Below the pieces are notes generated by a model. The model ran no database searches. It was not told where the DNA came from and was given only the letters and a program-made list of their open reading frames with translations. The position numbers and the translations under genes are program-made. A stretch of DNA of 64,000 nt. Source: Thiobacillus sp. (GTDB lineage Bacteria; Pseudomonadota; Gammaproteobacteria; Burkholderiales; Thiobacillaceae). Location of the stretch: NCBI GenBank assembly GCA_024235835.1, contig JACKLQ010000002.1:682001-746000 (forward strand), written 5' to 3'. Positions 41,909 through 50,831 of this stretch are shown in pieces. Each line of letters begins with the position of its first letter. The stretch's first letter is position 1.

Positions 41909-42949
41909 TCAGTCCACTACCCGGGCTTGGGGTACCCCATTCTCCCAAATCAGCCGACGGTTCAGGGGACGGGTAACGGAGATACTGCCGTCCGCCGCCA
42001 CGAACAGGGCCTCGGCCACGCCCATCCTGGCCGCCAGGCGTTGCCATTCCCCGGGGCCGGCAATGAACAGGGGTTTGCTGGCCACGTCCGAAAGCGTGCC
42101 CGCATGGGGGCCCCGGGCGATGACCGTCACCGCCTGGGCCTGGCCCGCCGGCCAGCCGGTGCGGGGGTCGATCAGGTGGCAATAGCGTTTTCCGTCCACC
42201 TCGAAGAAACGCTGGTAGTCGCCGGAGGTGCCTATGGCCTCGCCGTCATGGAGTTCCAGCACCGCCAGGGCCCCGGCATTGCGGGGATGCTGGATGCCCA
42301 CCTTCCAGGGCTCCCCCCCCTTTTGCCCCAGGGCCATGACGTTGCCGCCGATGTTGATGAGGGCGTTGTCCACGCCCTGGCGTTTCAGATAGGCCGCTGC
42401 CAGGTCCAGGGCGTAGCCCTTGGCATAGCCCCCCAGGTCGATGCGCACCGCCGGGTTGGTGCCGCTGAGGGTGAAGCCCTCCAGGCGCAGGTCGGACATC
42501 CGGGGATGGGCCTGGACTAGCTTTTCAATGGCCGCCGGGTCCGGCAGGCGGGGTTCGAAGGTGTCGGCATGGAAGCCCCACAGCCGCACCAGGTTGCCGA
42601 TGGCCGGGTTGAACAGGCCTACCGACAACTCGGACAAGCGGGCGGCGTCCTGGAGGATGGGGAGGACGCCGGGGGGTAGCGACGCCCGGGCGGGGGCCTC
42701 CGGCGAGGCCAGGGCCAGAATGGCGTTGATGCGCTCCAGGGTGCCTGGTTCCCACGGGTGCAGGGTCTGGTGCAGTTCGTCGAAGTCTTTCAGCACCTGA
42801 TCCGTCACCTGGCGGGCCTTGGCCTCCTCCTCGCCGTAGACTGTGATCTCCACCAGGGTACCGAATACGTAGGACTGCTGTTTGTGGAGCTTGGGTCCGC
42901 AACCCGCCAGCAAGAACAGCGCCGCCAGGGCCAGCCATCCGCGCCACAT
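41909..42949 (-). CDS. apbE: FAD:protein FMN transferase (ApbE), lipoprotein
   Basis: A 346-aa lipoprotein (lipobox LLAGC near residue 17) that attaches FMN to threonine of flavoproteins such as NqrB/NqrC or RnfG in the periplasm. YVFGTLVEITVYG, IDLGGYAKGYALD, NIGGNVMALGQK and the late GTSGDYQRFFEVDGKRYCHLIDPRTGWP are family signatures. The start giving MWRGWL has GGGGAGGGTGG upstream. The earlier GTG at 42967 overlaps gshB by 4 nt and is less likely. Confidence 0.93.
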   Translation of the reverse strand: MWRGWLALAALFLLAGCGPKLHKQQSYVFGTLVEITVYGEEEAKARQVTDQVLKDFDELHQTLHPWEPGTLERINAILALASPEAPARASLPPGVLPILQDAARLSELSVGLFNPAIGNLVRLWGFHADTFEPRLPDPAAIEKLVQAHPRMSDLRLEGFTLSGTNPAVRIDLGGYAKGYALDLAAAYLKRQGVDNALINIGGNVMALGQKGGEPWKVGIQHPRNAGALAVLELHDGEAIGTSGDYQRFFEVDGKRYCHLIDPRTGWPAGQAQAVTVIARGPHAGTLSDVASKPLFIAGPGEWQRLAARMGVAEALFVAADGSISVTRPLNRRLIWENGVPQARVVD

Positions 42950-42963
42950 CCACCCTCCCCCTT

Positions 42964-43911
42964 TCACCCTTTCCCCTTCACGTTCCGTTCCAGGGCATCG
43001 ACGAAGATCGCCGCCACGTCGCAGCCCATCTGCTGGGTGATCTCCTGGAAGCAGGTAGGGCTGGTGACGTTCACCTCCGTAAGACAGTCGCCGATGACAT
43101 CCAGGCCCGCCAGCAGGATGCCCGCCTCTTTCAGGGTGGGCCCCAGGGCGAGGGCGATCTCCCGGTCCCGATCCGTCAATGGCCGGGCCACGCCGGTGCC
43201 TCCCGCCGCCAGGTTGCCCCGGGTCTCGCCCTCAGCCGGGATGCGGGCCAGGGCGAAGGGCACGGCCTCGCCGTCGATGACCAGCACCCGCTTGTCGCCC
43301 TCGGCGATCTGGGGCAGGTAGCGCTGGGCCATGATGGTTTCCCCGCCATACCGGGTGACGGTCTCCAGGATGGCCCCCAGGTTGGGGTCGGCGGGACGCA
43401 GGCGGAACACGCCAGCCCCGCCCATGGCGTTGAGGGGCTTCACCACGATGTCCCCCTGTTCCGCCAGGAACTCGCGGATGAGGCCGGCATCGTTGCTCAC
43501 CAAAGTGGGGGCGATGAAAGCAGGAAAGCGGGCGATGGCCAGCTTCTCGTTGTAGTCCCGCAGGGCCTGGGGCCGGTTGAACACCCGGGCCCCCTGACGC
43601 TCCGCCATCTCCAGGAGCCAGGTGGCGTTGAGGTAGCCCTGGTCGAAGGGCGGGTCCTTGCGCATGAGCACCGCATCGAAGTCCGCCAGGTCCTGCCATG
43701 TGTATTCGCCCGCCTCGTACCAGGGCTCGCCCCCGGTCATGCGGATGGCCTGGCAGCGGCCCAACACCAGGCCATCCCGCCAGGCCAGGTCGTCCGCCAC
43801 CATGGCATGGAGCGCGTGCCCCCGCCGGGCCGCCTCCCGCATCATGGCGTAGGTGGTGTCCTTGTAGGTCTTGAAGCCGGCCAGGGGGTCGGCCACGAAT
43901 AGAAATCTCAT
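42964..43911 (-). CDS. gshB: Glutathione synthetase
   Basis: A 315-aa ATP-grasp enzyme that adds glycine to gamma-glutamylcysteine. The N-terminus MRFLFVADPLAGFKTYKDTT, VLMRKDPPFDQGYL, the ATP lysine in VVKPLNAMGGAGVF, and VNVTSPTCFQEI are diagnostic. The start overlaps the gshA stop by 4 nt (ATGA), so the two steps of glutathione synthesis are translated together. Confidence 0.97.
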   Translation of the reverse strand: MRFLFVADPLAGFKTYKDTTYAMMREAARRGHALHAMVADDLAWRDGLVLGRCQAIRMTGGEPWYEAGEYTWQDLADFDAVLMRKDPPFDQGYLNATWLLEMAERQGARVFNRPQALRDYNEKLAIARFPAFIAPTLVSNDAGLIREFLAEQGDIVVKPLNAMGGAGVFRLRPADPNLGAILETVTRYGGETIMAQRYLPQIAEGDKRVLVIDGEAVPFALARIPAEGETRGNLAAGGTGVARPLTDRDREIALALGPTLKEAGILLAGLDVIGDCLTEVNVTSPTCFQEITQQMGCDVAAIFVDALERNVKGKG

Positions 43912-45203
43912 GGCGCGGTCTGCTCCAGCTCGATGGCCGATGCCAGGGCCGCCAGGCGGGCGATGACGCCGTAGGTGTAGAAGCGGTTCACCGGCGCATC
44001 CGGGCGGGCGCCGCAGTCGCAGAAGCTGCCGGTGAGGTCGAAGGCCAGGGGCACGAAATGCATGCCCGGGGCATTCAGGTTCTCGTCCGCGCCCCGGCCC
44101 GTGTGCACCCGGTAGAAGCCGCCCACCACGAAGTGGTCGATCATGTACACCACGGGTTCCGCCACGGCCTGGTTGATGCTTTCATAGGTGGGCACGCCTT
44201 CCTGCACCAGCACGTGGCTCACAGCCAGCCCTTCCTTCACCACGGCCATCTTGTTGCGGGCACGGCGGTTCAGGTCCAGCACGTCGTCGGAGGATTTCAC
44301 GGTCATGATGCCCATGCCGTAGGTGCCCGCGTCCGCCTTGACGATGACGAAGGGTTCCCGGTCGATGCCGTATTCCTTGTATTTCACCCGGGTCTTGGCC
44401 AGGACTTCCTCCACGTGCTGGGCCAGGCATTCCTCGCCCTTGCGTGCGTGGAAGTCCACCTCGCCGCAATTGGCATGGAAGGGATTGATGAGCCAGGGAT
44501 CGATGCCCACCAGGGCGGCGAACTTGCCGGCCACTTCGTCATAGGCCTTGAAGTGCAGGGATTTGCGCCGGGTGGACCAGCCGGCGTGGAGGGGCGGCAG
44601 CAGGGTCTGGGCCGGGTTCAGGCCCTTGAGCACTTCGGGGATGCCTGCGGACAGGTCGTTGTTGAGCAGGATGGCGCAGGGGTCGAAGTCCGGCTCCTCG
44701 TCCCGACCCTTGAGCAGGATGCGGTCTCCCACCCGGACAACAGGCTCCAGGGTCAACTGGCCGCCGTCGGGCAGGTCCAGGGTCAGGGGGGCCTTCAGGT
44801 CCGGGATAAGGCTGCCGATGCGCACGGACAGGCCGATCTTGCGCACGATGTCCGCCAGGGTGGCCACGTTCTGGAGGTAGAACACGTTGCGGGTGTGGTT
44901 CTCCGGAATCAGCAGGAAGCGCTTGGCGGAGACGCACATCTTCTCCACCGCCACCTGGGCGGCCTGGAGAGCCAGGGGCAGGAAGTCCGGGTTCAGGTTG
45001 TTGAAGCCGCCGGGGAACAGGTTGGCATCCACGGGGGCCAGCTTGAAACCGGCGTTGCGCAGGTCCACGGAGGTATAGAAGGGGGCCGGGTGGTCCAGCC
45101 ACTGCTTGCGGAACCAGTGCTCGATGTCCGGTTGGGCCTCGATGACGTGGCGCTCGATGTCCAGCAGGGGGCCGGTGAGGGCGGTGGTGAGATGGGGGAC
45201 CAT
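43908..45203 (-). CDS. gshA: Glutamate-cysteine ligase, proteobacterial ATP-grasp-like type
   Basis: A 431-aa enzyme for the first step of glutathione synthesis, of the group found in beta- and gammaproteobacteria that is unrelated to E. coli GshA. Markers are FYTSVDLRNAGFKLAPVDAN, LFPGGFNNLN, PWLINPFHANCGEVDFHARKGE, VKADAGTYGMGIMTVKS and SFCDCGARPD. It heads the operon gshA-gshB-apbE-dinB. The ATG at 45203 was preferred to a TTG at 45221; neither has a clear ribosome site. Confidence 0.93.
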   Translation of the reverse strand: MVPHLTTALTGPLLDIERHVIEAQPDIEHWFRKQWLDHPAPFYTSVDLRNAGFKLAPVDANLFPGGFNNLNPDFLPLALQAAQVAVEKMCVSAKRFLLIPENHTRNVFYLQNVATLADIVRKIGLSVRIGSLIPDLKAPLTLDLPDGGQLTLEPVVRVGDRILLKGRDEEPDFDPCAILLNNDLSAGIPEVLKGLNPAQTLLPPLHAGWSTRRKSLHFKAYDEVAGKFAALVGIDPWLINPFHANCGEVDFHARKGEECLAQHVEEVLAKTRVKYKEYGIDREPFVIVKADAGTYGMGIMTVKSSDDVLDLNRRARNKMAVVKEGLAVSHVLVQEGVPTYESINQAVAEPVVYMIDHFVVGGFYRVHTGRGADENLNAPGMHFVPLAFDLTGSFCDCGARPDAPVNRFYTYGVIARLAALASAIELEQTAP

Positions 45204-45440
45204 GGTGGGCGTGATAGGCAAGATCAGGTATGCGAGTGACGAGTGTAAGGGATGCTTGGATCAATTCGTGACACCACCGCGTGAGCCCGGCGGAAGGCCG
45301 GGCCCAGATCTTTGCTTTGACCGTACATCCCGGATTACGCCGGCGTGAGAAATAGACGGAAACGCTCGGCCCGTGCCAAGAACGGATGTCCTCGCCCTCC
45401 AGTACTCGTATATTGACGGGAAAATCCCAACTTCGTTGAC

Positions 45441-45917
45441 ATGCCCGACAATCTGTTCGAAATCGTGCTCTTTCAGCCGGAAATCCCCCCCAATACCGGC
45501 AACGTCATTCGCCTCTGCGCCAATACGGGCTGCGGCCTGCATCTGGTGAAACCCCTGGGGTTCGACCTGGAAGACAAGCAATTGCGCCGCGCTGGCCTGG
45601 ATTACCATGAATACGCCAGCCTGCGGGTGCATGAGGACTGGTCTGCCCTGGCCACGGCCCTGGCGGGGCGCCGCTTCCTCGCCTTCAGCACCCGTGCCCG
45701 GGGAGCCTTCGCCCAGGCCTCGATGCGGCCCGGCGACGTACTGGTGTTCGGGCCCGAAACCCGTGGCCTGCCCCCGGAAGTGCTGGAAGGAATTCCCCCC
45801 GCGCGGCGGTTGCGCCTGCCCATGCGGCCCGGACAACGCAGCCTGAACCTGTCCAACGCCGTGGCCGTGGCGGTTTTCGAAGGCTGGCGGCAGAATGGCT
45901 ATTGCGGTGGCGCCTGA
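45441..45917 (+). CDS. trmL: tRNA (cytidine/uridine-2'-O-)-methyltransferase TrmL
   Basis: A 158-aa SPOUT methyltransferase that methylates the 2'-OH of wobble position 34 in tRNA-Leu. LFQPEIPPNTGNVIRLCANTG at the N-terminus and the trefoil-knot motifs LVFGPETRGLP and LRLPMRPGQRSLNLSNAVAVAV are complete. Length matches E. coli TrmL. The 237-nt region upstream, up to gshA, contains a GC-rich stem (GCCCGGCGGAAGGCCGGGC) near 45282 and no clear promoter. Confidence 0.96.
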   Translation: MPDNLFEIVLFQPEIPPNTGNVIRLCANTGCGLHLVKPLGFDLEDKQLRRAGLDYHEYASLRVHEDWSALATALAGRRFLAFSTRARGAFAQASMRPGDVLVFGPETRGLPPEVLEGIPPARRLRLPMRPGQRSLNLSNAVAVAVFEGWRQNGYCGGA

Positions 45918-45993
45918 TGGTCGGCTCGGCCTCTGCGGCTTGCTTTCCCTTGCCTTATACCCATATACGGGCTTTCCCTATGAAAGCATCGCC

Positions 45994-46341
45994 ATGAGCG
46001 CCCTGGAAACCTTCGAAAAGCTGCTGGCCCAAGGCAAGGACAGCGCCATGCTACGCTTTTCCCTGGGCAACGAATGCCACAAGGCCGGACGCCTGGAGGA
46101 CGCCATCGCCCACCTGCGGGCCGCCCTGGGTTTCGATGCCCGCTATTCCGCCGCCTGGAAGCTCCTGGGCAAGTTTTTGGCGGAGGCCGGCCAGGCCCGG
46201 GAGGCCCTGGACACCTACCGCCAGGGCATCGCCGCCGCCCAGGAAAAGGGCGACATCCAGGCCGTGAAGGAAATGCAGGTGTTCGCCAGGCGTCTGGAGA
46301 AGCAGTTGACGCAACCGGACGACACCCCAGGTGTTGGGTGA
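45994..46341 (+). CDS. Small tetratricopeptide-repeat protein
   Basis: A 115-aa helical protein with about two and a half TPR units: LRFSLGNECHKAGRLEDAIAHLRAAL, then AAWKLLGKFLAEAGQAREALDTYRQGI. It probably acts as a protein-binding module. It lies between trmL and yggX, and its partner is unknown. Confidence 0.8.
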   Translation: MSALETFEKLLAQGKDSAMLRFSLGNECHKAGRLEDAIAHLRAALGFDARYSAAWKLLGKFLAEAGQAREALDTYRQGIAAAQEKGDIQAVKEMQVFARRLEKQLTQPDDTPGVG

Positions 46342-46406
46342 CGCCCCACCCCCCCCTGGGCTACCATCCCATTCAATCCCTTTGTCTTGAAATCAGGAGC
46401 ACTTCC

Positions 46407-46673
46407 ATGGCACGCATGGTCAACTGCGTCAAACTGGGCCGCGAGGCCGAAGGTCTGGACTTCCCCCCCCTGCCCGGTGAATTGGGCAAGCGGGTGTTCG
46501 AGAGCATCTCCAAGGAAGCCTGGCAAGGCTGGATCAAGCTCCAGACCATGATCATCAACGAGAACCGCCTCAATCTGGCCGATGCCCAGCACCGCAAGTA
46601 CCTGATGGAGCAGGCGGAGAAGTACTTCTTCGGCGAGGGCGTGGGGGCCCCGGAAGGCTTCCGGCCCCACTGA
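46407..46673 (+). CDS. yggX: Fe(2+)-trafficking / oxidative-damage protection protein YggX
   Basis: An 88-aa protein with the family start MARMVNCVKLGREAEGLDFP (Cys7) and ISKEAWQGWIKLQTMIINE. Homologues protect iron-sulfur clusters and link to glutathione-dependent iron handling. AGGAG lies 8 nt before the ATG. Confidence 0.95.
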   Translation: MARMVNCVKLGREAEGLDFPPLPGELGKRVFESISKEAWQGWIKLQTMIINENRLNLADAQHRKYLMEQAEKYFFGEGVGAPEGFRPH

Positions 46674-46766
46674 CGGATATCGGGAGCGGTTAGCGGTGAG
46701 GGGGAAACCCCGTCCCATCCGGCCGCTCGCCAATCCCCCCTTACCGAACCCCTCACCGCAAAATCC

Positions 46767-47504
46767 ATGTCCGACAAAGAAACCCACTTCGGCTACAAGA
46801 CCGTCGCCGAAAGCGAGAAGGCCCGCAAGGTGGCCGAGGTGTTCCACTCCGTGGCCGACCGCTACGACGTGATGAACGACCTCATGTCCGCCGGCCTGCA
46901 CCGCACCTGGAAGCACTTCCTGGCCCAGCAGGCCCGCCTGAAGCCCGGCGCCAGGGTGCTGGACATCGCCGGCGGCACCGGCGACATCGCCCGCCTGCTG
47001 GCCAAGGAGACGGGCCCCACCGGCGAGGTCTGGCTCACGGACATCAACGGCTCCATGCTGGGCGTGGGCCGGGACCGCATGCTGGACAAGGGCCTCATGC
47101 TGCCCGTGGCCCAGTGCGATGCCGAGAAGCTGCCTTTCCCCGGCGACTACTTCGACCTGGTCACCGTGGCCTTCGGCCTGCGCAACATGACCCACAAGGA
47201 CAACGCCCTGGCGGAGATGCGCCGGGTGCTCAAACCCGGCGGCAAGCTCATGGTGCTGGAGTTCTCCAAGGTGTGGAAACCCCTGGCCCCCCTGTACGAC
47301 CTGTATTCCTTCCAGCTCCTGCCCCGCATGGGCGACATCGTCGCCAAGGACTCGGAGAGCTACCGCTACCTGGCCGAATCCATCCGCATGCACCCGGACC
47401 AGGAAACCCTGAAGGGCATGATGGAGGAGGTGGGCTTCGTACGGGTGGACTACTTCAACCTGACGGCGGGGGTGGTGGCTTTGCACGTGGGGTACAAGGT
47501 TTAA
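46767..47504 (+). CDS. ubiE: Ubiquinone/menaquinone biosynthesis C-methyltransferase UbiE
   Basis: A 245-aa class I methyltransferase acting on 2-polyprenyl-6-methoxy-benzoquinol (and demethylmenaquinol). FGYKTVAESEKARKVAEVFH, YDVMNDLMSAGLHRTWK, the SAM motif LDIAGGTGDIARLL and FGLRNMTHKDNAL are diagnostic. The C-terminus NLTAGVVALHVGYKV is complete. Confidence 0.97.
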   Translation: MSDKETHFGYKTVAESEKARKVAEVFHSVADRYDVMNDLMSAGLHRTWKHFLAQQARLKPGARVLDIAGGTGDIARLLAKETGPTGEVWLTDINGSMLGVGRDRMLDKGLMLPVAQCDAEKLPFPGDYFDLVTVAFGLRNMTHKDNALAEMRRVLKPGGKLMVLEFSKVWKPLAPLYDLYSFQLLPRMGDIVAKDSESYRYLAESIRMHPDQETLKGMMEEVGFVRVDYFNLTAGVVALHVGYKV

Positions 47505-47648
47505 GAGCAGCACCCCACTTCGCCATCCAGACGCGGAGGGGATGGGATGGTCAAACAGGCCACCCGAAATCAATAAAAACAGGGAGAAACAGCCATGCGC
47601 CACGGCAAATCCAGACAGGCCATTCCAACCGGGCTCACACTCTTCATT

Positions 47649-47672
47649 GATAATATGTAGCCCGTTGGCTAC
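47649..47672 (+). promoter_or_regulatory. Promoter and operator of the toxin-antitoxin pair
   Basis: A -10-like GATAAT (47649-47654) is followed by a perfect palindrome GTAGCC CGTT GGCTAC (47657-47672), ten bases before the toxin ATG. Operators of this form are typical of HigBA-like modules bound by the antitoxin. Confidence 0.7.
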
Positions 47673-47681
47673 GTTTGTTCC

Positions 47682-47977
47682 ATGCTTGAGGTCCGCAAGA
47701 CCGAAGCCTTCGCGCACTGGCTCGATGGCCTACGCGACATCCAGGCCCGGCCCGTGTCCAGGTCAGGATCGAACGGCTGGCCATGGGAAATCCGGGGGAT
47801 GTCCAACCCGTTGGTGAGGGCGTCTCGGAATTGCGCATCAACTACGGTCCCGGCTACCGGGTGTATTTCAAGCAGAGGGGGCAGGAACTGATCATCCTGT
47901 TGGCGGGCGGCGACAAGCGTACCCAGGCCAGGGACATCAAGACCGCCCTCCGTCTTGCGTGCGATCTATTGGAGTAA
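47682..47977 (+). pseudogene. HigB/RelE-type toxin gene with a one-base frameshift
   Basis: The first half reads MLEVRKTEAFAHWLDGLRDI in one frame. The second half reads MGNPGDVQPVGEGVSELRIN, then YGPGYRVYFKQRGQELIILL, two bases out of register. Together they give a complete addiction-module killer protein of about 98 residues. The break lies at CCCGGCCC (47746-47753); one extra G would restore IQARARVQVRIERLA. This is either a real inactivating deletion or a base-calling error in a GC run. The antitoxin gene is intact. Confidence 0.8.
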
Positions 47978-47982
47978 TCACC

Positions 47983-48294
47983 ATGGGTAACACCGCCACT
48001 ACCCGCTATGACGTGGCCGAGCACCTTCGGACTCCGGAGGAAATGGCCGCCTATCTGGAAGCCAGCCTTGAGGAAGCCAACGGCGACGCCGCCTTCATCG
48101 CCAAGGCCCTGGGCGACATCGCCCGCGCCAAGGGCATGTCCCAGGTGGCCCGGGACGCAGGGCTGTCCCGGGAAAGCCTCTACAAGGCGTTATCCGGCGA
48201 CCGCAGCCCCGGCTTTGACACCATCCTCAAGGTTATCGGGGCGTTGGGGTTGAAGCTGCATGCCGAGGCCCGCGACAACCGAATCATTTCGTAG
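47983..48294 (+). CDS. HigA-like antitoxin (HTH)
   Basis: A 103-aa DNA-binding antitoxin. The N-terminal toxin-binding part YDVAEHLRTPEEMAAYLEAS is followed by an HTH (MSQVARDAGLSRESLYKALS, about 60-79). It starts 5 nt after the toxin stop, with GGAG upstream. It should bind the palindrome before the toxin gene and repress the pair. Confidence 0.88.
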   Translation: MGNTATTRYDVAEHLRTPEEMAAYLEASLEEANGDAAFIAKALGDIARAKGMSQVARDAGLSRESLYKALSGDRSPGFDTILKVIGALGLKLHAEARDNRIIS

Positions 48295-48296
48295 GC

Positions 48297-49049
48297 ATGC
48301 GCTTCACCCGCTCACTGGCTGTTTTTCGCATGAGGCGCCACTTGGAGCGGGAGTCGTACCCCCGCATCCAGATGGGGCTCATCGTGACCCTGACAGGTGC
48401 AACAGGGTTGCTGTGGTCTTTCCTGCTTCTGCATTCAGGCGTTGAAAGCATGGCTCTGCGTTACCCGCTTGCATTGGCAGGGGCGTATCTGGTCTTCCTG
48501 TTCTTGCTCTGGCTGTGGTTGCGGACTCGGGCCGACGATTTCGTAGACCTTCCGGATCTCACCAATCTTGTGCCTTCGAGAAGCACCGGAAACGTAATAG
48601 ATTCAATCCAGGGTGGTGGTGGCAATTTTGGCGGTGGAGGAGCCAACGGGTCGTTCTTCGGCCAGGAACCCATATCCATGACGGACTCCGAACCGCTTTC
48701 ATCAATCGGCGATGCGGCCGGCTCTGCTTTCGACGCGGATGAACTGGCCATTCCCATCGTTGCTGTGCTCTTGGCAATAGGCTTGGCCCTGGCGTCGTTC
48801 TATGTCGTGTATATCGCACCAGTGCTTTTTGCCGAACTGCTTATAGACGGTGCGCTTTCCTACACCCTCTATCGCAGGTGGCGTGGGGTCGATCACCAGC
48901 ACTGGCTGACAACGGCACTGCGAAGAACCATGTTGCCGTTTGGGTTGACGGCGGTTTTTCTGGCGCTTGTGGGTGTGGCCATGGCAGCCTATGCACCCGG
49001 TGCCCGCTCTATCGGTGAGGTCATGCACCATGCGCATGCCTCACGATGA
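48297..49049 (+). CDS. Membrane protein with a glycine-rich linker, unknown function
   Basis: A 250-aa protein with four predicted helices (about 25-47, 55-75, 150-180 and 215-235). The central 75 residues are soluble and contain QGGGGNFGGGGANGSFFG. It starts two bases after the antitoxin stop, so it may share that transcript. The C-terminus is His-rich (EVMHHAHASR). It has no family I recognise, and its base composition is less GC-rich than its neighbours', which may point to recent acquisition. Confidence 0.6.
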   Translation: MRFTRSLAVFRMRRHLERESYPRIQMGLIVTLTGATGLLWSFLLLHSGVESMALRYPLALAGAYLVFLFLLWLWLRTRADDFVDLPDLTNLVPSRSTGNVIDSIQGGGGNFGGGGANGSFFGQEPISMTDSEPLSSIGDAAGSAFDADELAIPIVAVLLAIGLALASFYVVYIAPVLFAELLIDGALSYTLYRRWRGVDHQHWLTTALRRTMLPFGLTAVFLALVGVAMAAYAPGARSIGEVMHHAHASR

Positions 49050-49065
49050 ATCGACCGCAGCCTGA

Positions 49066-49962
49066 TTACTTCTTTTTCGCCCTGGGATGGGCCTGGTCAT
49101 ACACCTTGGCCAGGTGCTGGAAGTCCAGGTGCGTATAAACCTGGGTGGTGGACAGGCTGGCGTGGCCCAGCATCTCCTGCACGGCGCGCAAATCCCCGGA
49201 GGACTGCAACACGTGGCTGGCGAAGGAGTGGCGCAGGGCGTGGGGGTGCACGTGGGCGCTGACGCCGTGGCGCAGCGCCCGTTTCTTCAACGCCTGGGTG
49301 AGCACGCCGGGGGCGATGCGCTCCCCCCGGGCGCCCACGAACAACGCCGGAGTGTCCTTGGCCACGCTGTCCCGCACCGCCAGCCAGTGTTCCAAAGCGG
49401 CAAGCGCCCGGCTGCCCACGGGGACGATGCGGGCCTTGCTGCCCTTGCCCAGCACATGGACCTCCGCTTCCCTCATGTCCACCTGGCCCAGGTCCAGGCC
49501 GATGAGCTCCGCCCGTCGCAACCCCGAGGAATACATGAGCTCGAACATGGCCGTGTCCCGGCGGGACCACACCGTATCCTCGGGCTCGGGTTCCAGCAGA
49601 AGGGCCATCTCGTCCACTGACAGGGCGTTGGGCAGGCGCTTGTCGCCCTTGGGGGGGCGCAGGCCCAGGCAGGGATTGGCTTCCACCCGGTCCTGGCGGG
49701 CCAGCCAGTTGAAGAAGCTGCGCCAGGCGGACAGGGTGCGGGCCAGGGTCTTGGGGGCCGAGCCTCGGGCATGGAGGCCCGCCAGGGCCCGGCGGATGTG
49801 ATGGCTGGTGAGGCTGGCCGGGTCCACTTCGCCCACCCGCTCCAGCAGGTGGCCCAGGTCGAAGGCGTAGGTGGTGACCGTGGCGGGGCTGTAGCTGCGG
49901 GCCCGCAGGTTCAGGAGGAAGGCGTCGATGGCGATGCCGAGTTCCCCACGGTCGTCAGCCAT
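49066..49962 (-). CDS. xerC: Tyrosine recombinase XerC
   Basis: A 298-aa recombinase that resolves chromosome dimers at dif with XerD. The SAM-like N-domain covers about 10-95. Catalytic residues are R in SGLRRAEL, K in GKGSKARIV, HxxR in HPHALRHSF, H in LGHASLSTT and Y in QVYTHLDF. The dapF-DUF484-xerC order is the common one in proteobacteria. The start MADDRGEL was chosen; upstream codons are read from a dispersed repeat. Confidence 0.96.
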   Translation of the reverse strand: MADDRGELGIAIDAFLLNLRARSYSPATVTTYAFDLGHLLERVGEVDPASLTSHHIRRALAGLHARGSAPKTLARTLSAWRSFFNWLARQDRVEANPCLGLRPPKGDKRLPNALSVDEMALLLEPEPEDTVWSRRDTAMFELMYSSGLRRAELIGLDLGQVDMREAEVHVLGKGSKARIVPVGSRALAALEHWLAVRDSVAKDTPALFVGARGERIAPGVLTQALKKRALRHGVSAHVHPHALRHSFASHVLQSSGDLRAVQEMLGHASLSTTQVYTHLDFQHLAKVYDQAHPRAKKK

Positions 49963-50084
49963 GCCGTTCCCCCCTTTTGTAAAGGGGGGCAGGGGGGATT
50001 TGAGTGTCGGTGGGGGTGGAGGCGGCGGGAATCCCCCCCAACCCCCCTTTTGCAAAGGGGGGAGCCGCGGGGGAGGCTCCCATA
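49963..50084. repeat. Dispersed inverted repeat (CCCCCCTTTTGNAAAGGGGGG family)
   Basis: Two hairpins, each CCCCCCTTTTG(T/C)AAAGGGGGG, face each other. Between them are GGGGGGATT and AATCCCCCC arms around a GGTGGGGGTGG centre. The nested palindromes recall small non-autonomous elements. It lies between xerC and the DUF484 gene. Confidence 0.8.
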
Positions 50085-50092
50085 ACCATGGA

Positions 50093-50740
50093 CTAGATGA
50101 AGCGGGAGATGGCCGCGCCGGAAAGCTGGGCCAGCCAGGACAGGTAGAGGGTACCCATCTCCGGATAGAAACGCTTGGCATCCTCGGAGGCCAGCACCAG
50201 CAAGCCGTTCAGGTTGTCCTCCCGCAGGGGGGCGATGGCGAAGGACTTTTGATGGGGGCCGGCAGCGTCGAACCAGGCGCGGATCTCGTCCGGCACGTCG
50301 GGGCCGCACTGGGGCTGGGTCAGGCCCGCCATGAGCACCCGGATATCCGGGCTCACGGCGGCAAATTCCGGGAGACCCCTGTCCTCGTCCGCCCAGATCC
50401 TGACCACGGCATGGGGCACGGCGAAGCTGTCGGACAGGCCCAGATAGAGGGACTGGAACACCGCTTCCAGACTGCGGGCCCGCATCAGGCCCAGGCCCAG
50501 CTTGTGCAGCTTGTCGCCGATGGCGTCGTTTTCCTCCGCGAACTGGATGAACTCCCGCAGCTTCTGCTCCAGCCCCCGGGACTTGTCCCGCAGGGCCAAT
50601 ACCTGGCGTTCACCCAGGGAGATGGCCTGGCCGCTATAGGGGTTGGGGACGGTGATGTCCGCCAGCAGTTCTGGATGGCCCTGGAAGAAGTCCGGGTTGA
50701 GCTGGAGGAATTCCTTGATCTGTTCGGGGGAAATATTCAT
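50093..50740 (-). CDS. DUF484 family protein
   Basis: A 215-aa protein with the conserved opening IKEFLQLNPDFFQGHPELLADI, a coiled coil (about 45-75) and a GAF-like domain (about 90-210: PLREDNLNGLLVLASEDAKRFYPEMG). It is usually encoded between dapF and xerC, as here. The molecular role is unknown. Confidence 0.92.
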   Translation of the reverse strand: MNISPEQIKEFLQLNPDFFQGHPELLADITVPNPYSGQAISLGERQVLALRDKSRGLEQKLREFIQFAEENDAIGDKLHKLGLGLMRARSLEAVFQSLYLGLSDSFAVPHAVVRIWADEDRGLPEFAAVSPDIRVLMAGLTQPQCGPDVPDEIRAWFDAAGPHQKSFAIAPLREDNLNGLLVLASEDAKRFYPEMGTLYLSWLAQLSGAAISRFI

Positions 50741-50758
50741 GTGGGTGCCTTACAAGGA

Positions 50759-50822
50759 CGTCACATTGGCGCAAGCCGATGTCCAGTAGGAGCCTGGATC
50801 CCGGTTTGCGCCGGAATGACGG
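50759..50822. repeat. Dispersed palindromic repeat
   Basis: GTCACATTGGCGCAAGCC, a centre with CCTGGATCC, and GGTTTGCGCCGGAATGACGG. It is the same family as at 5926 and lies between DUF484 and dapF. Confidence 0.65.
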
Positions 50823-50831
50823 ATAGGGGGG

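Noticed and set aside
47595..47660. 21-codon frame MRHGKSRQAIPTGLTLFIDNM before the toxin
   Set aside because: It has a fair ribosome site but overlaps the toxin promoter and operator, and has no other support.
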